NCBI GenBank assembly: GCA_002292345.1 | Contig: DBBT01000119.1 | Span: 3,838-17,143, forward strand | DNA from: Opitutia bacterium UBA977 | GTDB lineage: Bacteria; Verrucomicrobiota; Verrucomicrobiia; Opitutales; Coraliomargaritaceae | Direction: 5' to 3' | DNA length: 13,306 nucleotides | Part shown: one piece after another, positions 9,308 through 13,306 of the stretch | How positions within the stretch are numbered: position 1 is the first letter of the stretch | How the letters are laid out: each line of letters begins with the position of its first letter | Notes under the pieces: model-generated | Told to the model about the DNA's origin: nothing | Database searches by the model: none | The model's input: the letters and a program-made list of their open reading frames with translations, nothing else | Position numbers and translations under genes: made by a program

Positions 9308-9327
9308 TTTGGACGCGATTTATCCGT

Positions 9328-9363
9328 AAAAAGACGATCCGACAACGGGTCGTCCTTTTATGT
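9328..9363 (+). terminator. Rho-independent terminator after hisB
   Basis: GACGATCC (9333-9340) pairs with GGGTCGTC (9347-9354) with one G-T wobble around a 6-base loop GACAAC. An A run lies before it and CTTTTATGTTT after it, so the stem can extend by A-U pairs. It begins 20-25 bases after the hisB stop and separates hisCB from hisH. Confidence 0.85.
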
Positions 9364-9507
9364 TTCGCAGTAGACCCTCACCATTAGACCTCATTGTGTT
9401 GGGCATAAGCTCGTCGAATGAAAGACTAGCGGGGAGGATGATTTGACAGATCTGAGGGCTTGTCTGCTTGCATCCTGTTTGAGATTCGCCACCTTGTAGC
9501 GTTCCAT

Positions 9508-10146
9508 ATGAGCGTAGAGTCCCAACAGAGTAAGCCACGGCTCGCCGTTATCGATTACGGTATGGGTAACTTGCGTAGTGTGGTGCGCGCTTGGGAGCAT
9601 GTTGGTGCGGCTGCGCAACTCATCACCAGCCCCGATCAGATTGGAGCGGCCGATGCGCTGATTTTCCCTGGTCAAGGTGCGATCGTCGACGCGATGCGGC
9701 TACTCAAAGAAACTGGGTTTGATGATGCGATTCGGAATTGGATCGCTGCAGATAAGCCGTTTTTTGGCATTTGCCTTGGGCTGCAGGCGCTGTTTGAGCA
9801 TTCCGAGGAAGGCGACACGCAAGCATTGGGTGTTTTTAAGGGCCGAGTGCGTCGTTTTCAGGTCGATCCATCACTCAAGGTCCCGCATATGGGCTGGAAC
9901 TCGGTCTCTTTTGCCAGCGCTGACCCGCTCACCAATGGCCTTAAAAGCGGCATTGACCAATTTTATTTCGTGCATAGCTATTATATTGAACCCGAAGATG
10001 AGCGACTTACGCTGTTTGAGACCGATTACGGTGGCCGGTTTGTTTCTGGGATTCGCTCTGGAAATTGCTATGCCACACAGTTTCACCCAGAAAAAAGTCA
10101 GGCAAAAGGATTGCAACTCTACCGCAATTTCCTGAAGTCGCTCTAG
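9508..10146 (+). CDS. hisH: Imidazole glycerol phosphate synthase, glutaminase subunit
   Basis: Class I glutamine amidotransferase that supplies ammonia to HisF for making imidazole glycerol phosphate and AICAR. 212 residues from the ATG at 9508. The frame also stays open upstream to a TTG at 9460, but the extra 16 codons fall outside the normal family start (here [14 protein letters not shown] at 12-25), so the ATG is preferred. The catalytic triad is Cys89 in FFGICLGLQ, His193 and Glu195 in QFHPEKSQ. The oxyanion-region loop reads PGQGA (54-58). PHMGWNSV and YFVHSYY, both typical of HisH, are present. No partner hisF or hisA follows; gltA starts 74 bases downstream, so the synthase subunits are encoded apart in this genome. 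No Shine-Dalgarno precedes the ATG. The 200-bp gap after hisB contains the hisB terminator; I see no convincing promoter in the rest. Confidence 0.95.
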   Translation: MSVESQQSKPRLAVIDYGMGNLRSVVRAWEHVGAAAQLITSPDQIGAADALIFPGQGAIVDAMRLLKETGFDDAIRNWIAADKPFFGICLGLQALFEHSEEGDTQALGVFKGRVRRFQVDPSLKVPHMGWNSVSFASADPLTNGLKSGIDQFYFVHSYYIEPEDERLTLFETDYGGRFVSGIRSGNCYATQFHPEKSQAKGLQLYRNFLKSL

Positions 10147-10220
10147 CGCATCGCTGAATGATATTTTTAAAAGAGTGGCAATTCGCTGCCTCGACGACTT
10201 ACCTAACAACTACCTAGAAA

Positions 10221-11510
10221 ATGGAAAACACTGGCACTATTCGACTCGGCGATGAAAACTTCGAGTTCCCAATGATTGAGGGAACCGAAGGAGAAAAAGC
10301 TCTGGATACCAGGACTTTACGCGCGAAGAGTGGTTGTATCACTTTCGACGAAGGCTACGGTAACACGGGCTCTTGCTTGAGTGATATTACATTCATTGAT
10401 GGTGAAAAGGGCATTCTCCGGCACCGTGGCTATCCGATTGAGCAGTTGGCTGAGCGCTCTACTTTTCTGGAGACGTCATACCTCGCTATTTATGGTGAGT
10501 TGCCCACCCAGGAGCAACTGGATGCATTTATTAAAGAAGTGCAGACGCACACGTCAGTTCACACTGGCATGCATCATCACTTTGATGGCTTTCCCAGTAA
10601 TGCGCATCCTATGGCGATATTGTCCTCCATGCTCAACTCTCTGGGTGCCTATTATCCTGAGATGTCTTCGAATAACCGTGCGCAAGACTTGGCGCACTTC
10701 GATGAGACTGCCGCGCTGTTGATTTCTAAGGTGCGCACGATTGCTGCGATGACCTTTCGCCAGAAGCAGGGCTTACCGTTTGTCTTTCCGGATCACCAGT
10801 TACGTTATGCAGAGAACTTCCTGCACATGATGTTCTCGGAGCCTCATGACCAATATCAAGATACTTCTGGCGCCTCCGAGGCGCTCGATCTTTTCCTACT
10901 TTTACATGCCGACCACGAGCAGAACTGCTCGACTTCGACGGTTCGCATGGTCGCTTCCGGTGGCGCGAATTTGTTCGCTTCGGTTTCGGCTGGTGTCTGT
11001 GCCCTTTGGGGGCCGTCGCATGGTGGGGCAAACATGGCAGTGATCAAGATGCTCGAAGAGATCCACGCATCGGGTGATGACGGCTCAAAATTCATCCAAG
11101 ACGCTAAAGAGGGTAAAGCGAAACTCATGGGCTTTGGTCACCGCGTGTATAAAAACTACGATCCACGTGCGAAGATTTTGGGTAAGAGCTCCGAGCGTGT
11201 ACTCGACGGCTTAGGGATTGATGATCCACTGCTTGATATTGCCAAGCACCTCGAACAGGCAGCGTTGGAGGATGAGTATTTTGTACAGCGCAAGCTCTAC
11301 CCGAATGTCGACTTTTACAGTGGCATCCTGCTCAAGGCGATCGGCATCCCAGTTGAGATGTTTACAGTGATGTTTGCGATCGGTCGTATGCCCGGCTGGA
11401 TTGCGAATTGGAAGGAGATTGCAGAAAACCCCAAGAGTCGCATCCACCGCCCGCGCCAAGTCTACACTGGCCACACAATTCGCGACTACTTGAAAATGGA
11501 CGAACGCTAA
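10221..11510 (+). CDS. gltA: Citrate synthase (type II, hexameric-type)
   Basis: Condenses oxaloacetate and acetyl-CoA to citrate, the entry step of the TCA cycle. 429 residues, the same size as the E. coli GltA class (about 427), longer than the short dimeric type. The N-terminal small beta domain (about 1-60) has [19 protein letters not shown] and [12 protein letters not shown]. Catalytic residues are His267 in [10 protein letters not shown], His307 in [14 protein letters not shown] and Asp364 in NVDFYSGI. His232 in [10 protein letters not shown] is the conserved substrate-binding residue. The C terminus has the expected [13 protein letters not shown] and [12 protein letters not shown] sensitivity cannot be judged. 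No Shine-Dalgarno is visible; the ATG is preceded by an A-rich stretch (ctagaaa). A strong terminator follows, so it is probably the last gene of its transcript. Whether it has its own promoter in the 74-bp gap after hisH is not clear. Confidence 0.98.
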   Translation: MENTGTIRLGDENFEFPMIEGTEGEKALDTRTLRAKSGCITFDEGYGNTGSCLSDITFIDGEKGILRHRGYPIEQLAERSTFLETSYLAIYGELPTQEQLDAFIKEVQTHTSVHTGMHHHFDGFPSNAHPMAILSSMLNSLGAYYPEMSSNNRAQDLAHFDETAALLISKVRTIAAMTFRQKQGLPFVFPDHQLRYAENFLHMMFSEPHDQYQDTSGASEALDLFLLLHADHEQNCSTSTVRMVASGGANLFASVSAGVCALWGPSHGGANMAVIKMLEEIHASGDDGSKFIQDAKEGKAKLMGFGHRVYKNYDPRAKILGKSSERVLDGLGIDDPLLDIAKHLEQAALEDEYFVQRKLYPNVDFYSGILLKAIGIPVEMFTVMFAIGRMPGWIANWKEIAENPKSRIHRPRQVYTGHTIRDYLKMDER

Positions 11511-11533
11511 GAGTTACAGCGATATTTTTTTAG

Positions 11534-11566
11534 CGGCAAAGCCTTTCGAGGCTTTGTCGTTTTTTG
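11534..11566 (+). terminator. Rho-independent terminator after gltA
   Basis: CGGCAAAGCC (11534-11543) pairs with GGCTTTGTCG (11550-11559), 10 bp with one G-T wobble, around a 6-base loop, followed by six Ts (11560-11565). It starts 24 bases after the gltA stop. Read on the minus strand the hairpin is followed by CTAAAAAAATA rather than Ts, so it serves gltA and not the convergent membrane-protein gene. Confidence 0.92.
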
Positions 11567-11583
11567 TAGCTGCAGATGTTTTG

Positions 11584-12399
11584 TTAGCCTCCAGCTTTGC
11601 CACCGCTAGCCTCTTCTGTGCCCTTAGCCGGTGCGCCGCGTAGGACATCTTCCAGCTCTAACCCCGTCATTTTCTTGATCCCACCGAGGAGCATCCACAA
11701 CGTAACCATCATGATCGCCATGCTGGGAATGACAATGACCGGCCAGCTCCAAGCCATCATTTTGCTGACCTCGGTATTGAAGGCATCTGTGCCGCTCGGG
11801 CTGACCACGATCCAGCGCGCGAGTCCATAGTTGAGTATACCACTCAGTAAAAACGAAAATGCTAGCAGCCATGTGCATTTCGTAAGCAGGTTTTCAAATG
11901 CCGACTCACTATCATGCGCCTGCAGAGCAATATGGACTTTATCGACATCCATAATTTCTGGATTGTAGAGGAGGGTGCGAATCAGCGGCCAAGGCGTCTT
12001 GAGTGAGACGACCACAGCGATGCCCAACAGTAGCGGAATAGCAGCTTCTTTGACGGCAAACCACTCGGTAGGTATCTCCAAGATGCCGATGCCACCAGTG
12101 AGGAGCACACTGACGAGGCCGAGGATTGAGAAGACGTTATACTTCGAGCGTTTGACGTAGTCGTAAATGAAGTAGCTGACAGGAAAAAGTATCGCTATAA
12201 TTAGAATGCCGACCGCGACATTCTCGAAGTGGGGCTCCAGATACTCGCCGAAGTATTTCTTGCCCTTATTGAGGACCATGATCGGCAGTAAAATATTAAA
12301 GCCGAGGTTGAGAAGGGTATTCTCCTTTTTTACCGGCGGTTTTAAGGTGTTTGAGGAATTTTTCAAATTTGGTGCGGTGCTGGGTTGCTGTTCGGCCAT
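11584..12399 (-). CDS. Six-helix integral membrane protein, possibly VC0807-like
   Basis: A 271-residue protein with a polar, Pro/Lys-rich N-terminal tail (1-27). Six probable membrane helices follow, at about 28-43 ([16 protein letters not shown]), 61-82, 90-108, 118-135, 172-196 and 217-240. A soluble Gly/Ala/Lys-rich C-terminal tail closes it. The opening helix with [12 protein letters not shown] and the loop [15 protein letters not shown] resemble VC0807-type proteins of unknown function, distantly like YciB septation proteins; this assignment is from memory of the pattern and is tentative. It has no catalytic or transport motif that I recognise. It diverges from coaB with only 25 bp between start codons, and converges on gltA, whose terminator lies between them. 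No Shine-Dalgarno is seen before the ATG. Confidence 0.82.
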   Translation of the reverse strand: MAEQQPSTAPNLKNSSNTLKPPVKKENTLLNLGFNILLPIMVLNKGKKYFGEYLEPHFENVAVGILIIAILFPVSYFIYDYVKRSKYNVFSILGLVSVLLTGGIGILEIPTEWFAVKEAAIPLLLGIAVVVSLKTPWPLIRTLLYNPEIMDVDKVHIALQAHDSESAFENLLTKCTWLLAFSFLLSGILNYGLARWIVVSPSGTDAFNTEVSKMMAWSWPVIVIPSMAIMMVTLWMLLGGIKKMTGLELEDVLRGAPAKGTEEASGGKAGG

Positions 12400-12404
12400 A
12401 TGTT

Positions 12405-12414
12405 AGCCTAGGCT
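12405..12414. promoter_or_regulatory. Perfect 10-bp palindrome between divergent start codons
   Basis: AGCCTAGGCT is a perfect palindrome placed in the 25-bp gap between the start codons of the membrane-protein gene (minus) and coaB (plus). The gap is too short for two full promoters, so any promoter must reach into the opposite gene. The position would suit an operator or a small hairpin in both 5' leaders, but a 10-bp palindrome can occur by chance. Function is not shown. Confidence 0.25.
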
Positions 12415-12424
12415 TTTCCGAGTT

Positions 12425-13075
12425 ATGTCGAACGCAAGCTCAATTCGTTGTCTTATCACTGCGGGCCCCACCCGTGAATTTATCGATCCTGTGCGCTTTT
12501 TGAGCAATCCATCCACCGGTAAGATGGGCTATGCCCTTGCCGAAGCCGCTGTGGCTGCGGGGTGGACAGTTGATCTGGTCGCTGGCCCCGTCGCCCTCAA
12601 AGAGCCTAATAATGTCATTTTATACCCAGTGGTTAGCGCAGAGGAAATGTTTCACCACGTCGATGCGTTGTTTGATGCCTGCGATGTTTTAATCATGGCC
12701 GCCGCAGTCAGCGATTTTCGGCCCGTTCAGCAACACGCTCAGAAGCAGAAGAAAGAGAAGGCGTCGATGAGCATCGAGTTTGAGCGCACTGTCGACATCT
12801 TAAAGGCCATGGCCCAGCGTAAAGCGCATCAGACCGTGGTGGGCTTTGCCGCAGAGACAGACAACGTCGATGCGTCTGCTCACGCTAAATTAGAGGCAAA
12901 GCGTTGCGACTGGATTGTGGCCAACAAAGTCGGTGAAGCGGGCACAGGCTTTGCCGCGGACACCAATAAAGTGACTCTCATTGCGGCAGACGGTAGCTCG
13001 CTAAAGATTGGGCCGACAACCAAAGCCGCCATCGCAAAGGAATTAATTCAACTGATTACGCCGAGCGCGACTTAG
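12425..13075 (+). CDS. coaB: Phosphopantothenate-cysteine ligase (stand-alone CoaB)
   Basis: Nucleotide-dependent ligation of cysteine to 4'-phosphopantothenate in coenzyme A synthesis. 216 residues, the size of the C-terminal CoaB half of the usual bifunctional Dfp (CoaBC) protein. Motifs: [18 protein letters not shown] (11-28), with [13 protein letters not shown] after it, [10 protein letters not shown] (91-100), a Lys-rich stretch QKQKKEKAS (107-115) at the place of the family KxKK motif, VGFAAETDN (139-147) and DWIVANKVG (162-170). There is no flavin-binding CoaC domain upstream; the frame starts at an ATG 25 bp from a divergent gene. The decarboxylase must therefore be encoded elsewhere. 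The start is fixed by the ITAGPTRE motif close to the N terminus. No Shine-Dalgarno is visible. A hexamer-repeat tract begins seven bases after its stop, and no standard terminator is seen. Confidence 0.94.
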   Translation: MSNASSIRCLITAGPTREFIDPVRFLSNPSTGKMGYALAEAAVAAGWTVDLVAGPVALKEPNNVILYPVVSAEEMFHHVDALFDACDVLIMAAAVSDFRPVQQHAQKQKKEKASMSIEFERTVDILKAMAQRKAHQTVVGFAAETDNVDASAHAKLEAKRCDWIVANKVGEAGTGFAADTNKVTLIAADGSSLKIGPTTKAAIAKELIQLITPSAT

Positions 13076-13082
13076 ACACCTA

Positions 13083-13113
13083 CTTGTCTTAATCTTACTC
13101 CTACTCATTATCA
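13083..13113. repeat. Left degenerate hexamer tract (minus-strand GAKTAR units)
   Basis: Read on the minus strand, 13112 down to 13083 divides into five hexamers: GATAAT, GAGTAG, GAGTAA, GATTAA, GACAAG. They match a loose consensus GA(T/G)TA(A/G). Positions 13088-13113 are an imperfect inverted repeat of 13272-13297, identical at 22 of 26 positions without gaps, with CTTAATC as the longest shared block. The tract lies between the coaB stop and the start of the four-helix-bundle remnant. Confidence 0.7.
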
Positions 13114-13125
13114 CCATCCATTTTC

Positions 13126-13261
13126 ATGTCACCAGTATTTGATCACGAAATGTTAAACGTCTATCAGCGTTCGTTGGATTTCGTTGAATTTATGGAAGAA
13201 GTCTTAGCGAAACTGCGCAAGAGCCTACGAGCATCAGGCCGCATATAATGAGGATGACTAA
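13126..13261 (+). pseudogene. Internally deleted four-helix-bundle (S23-type) protein gene
   Basis: An ATG at 13126 opens a 40-codon frame (stop 13246-13248) that begins MSPVFDHEMLNVYQRSLDF and continues VEFMEEVLAKL. This is the N-terminal helix typical of the S23 / four-helix-bundle family, whose members are usually about 110-130 residues. The conserved middle of the family is missing. In the +1 frame, open from 13208, the sequence reads ARAYEHQAAYNEDD and stops at 13259-13261, which looks like a normal acidic C-terminal tail of such a protein. The simplest reading is an internal deletion of some 70-80 codons joining the N- and C-terminal ends out of frame near 13208-13220. This is inferred from memory of the family; an intact copy elsewhere in the genome would settle it. 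It is flanked on both sides by inverted hexamer-repeat tracts. It is unlikely to make a functional protein. Confidence 0.6.
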
Positions 13262-13271
13262 TGTGACGGTT

Positions 13272-13306
13272 TGATTATGATTAAGAGTAGGATTAAGAGT
13301 AGGATT
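13272..13306. repeat. Right hexamer tract with 12-bp tandem repeat, runs off the window
   Basis: From 13273 the plus strand reads as hexamers GATTAT, GATTAA, GAGTAG, GATTAA, GAGTAG, GATT. GATTAAGAGTAG is therefore a perfect 12-bp tandem duplication (13279-13290 and 13291-13302) and a third copy starts at the window edge. The same hexamer family appears in opposite orientation at 13083-13113, giving inverted flanks around the broken four-helix-bundle gene. The full length of the array cannot be seen. Confidence 0.75.

Noticed and set aside
9443..9471. TTGACA at 9443-9448 as a -35 box for hisH
   Set aside because: With 16-18 bp spacing the -10 position reads TGCTTG, GCTTGC or CTTGCA, none close to TATAAT.
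9460..9507. 16-codon N-terminal extension of hisH from a TTG
   Set aside because: The family begins just before [10 protein letters not shown], which the ATG at 9508 already gives; the extension has no ribosome site and no family match.

Overview
The window reads as an ordinary chromosomal segment of a Gram-negative bacterium. Several products carry signal peptides and one is a predicted outer-membrane beta-barrel. Scattered his genes, a lone CoaB, an OB-fold lipoprotein next to a TPR protein, and an S23-type four-helix-bundle remnant beside hexamer repeats together suggest a marine verrucomicrobium of the Opitutae/Puniceicoccales (Coraliomargarita-like) type. That placement is inference from protein style; no marker gene in the window proves it.

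Layout. Positions 1-2209 (+) hold the tail of an OB-fold lipoprotein overlapping a large secreted TPR/coiled-coil protein. Next (+) come a small one-pass membrane protein with a zinc ribbon (2291-2578), GMP synthase guaA (2645-4192), a secreted LolA-like protein (4261-4995) and hisD (5017-6312). A DUF481-type outer-membrane barrel protein lies on the minus strand (6468-7490), converging on hisD and diverging from hisC. hisC and hisB overlap (7626-9307) and end at a clear hairpin terminator. hisH (9508-10146) and citrate synthase gltA (10221-11510) follow, again closed by a good terminator. A six-helix membrane protein (minus, 11584-12399) diverges over only 25 bp from a stand-alone CoaB (12425-13075). 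The right edge (13083-13306) holds a broken four-helix-bundle gene between inverted tracts of a degenerate hexamer.

How the genes work together. Four histidine-biosynthesis enzymes are present: HisD (last two oxidations), HisC (transamination), HisB (IGP dehydratase, monofunctional) and HisH (glutaminase of IGP synthase). They do not form one operon; other genes and a terminator separate them, and hisA, hisF, hisG, hisI and hisN are not here. GuaA, GltA and CoaB are housekeeping enzymes of purine, TCA-cycle and coenzyme A metabolism. The others are envelope proteins of uncertain role.

Most starts lack a Shine-Dalgarno sequence; the TPR gene and the DUF481 gene are clear exceptions. I see no rRNA, tRNA, CRISPR, transposase, phage gene or defence system. 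The most unusual part is the right edge.
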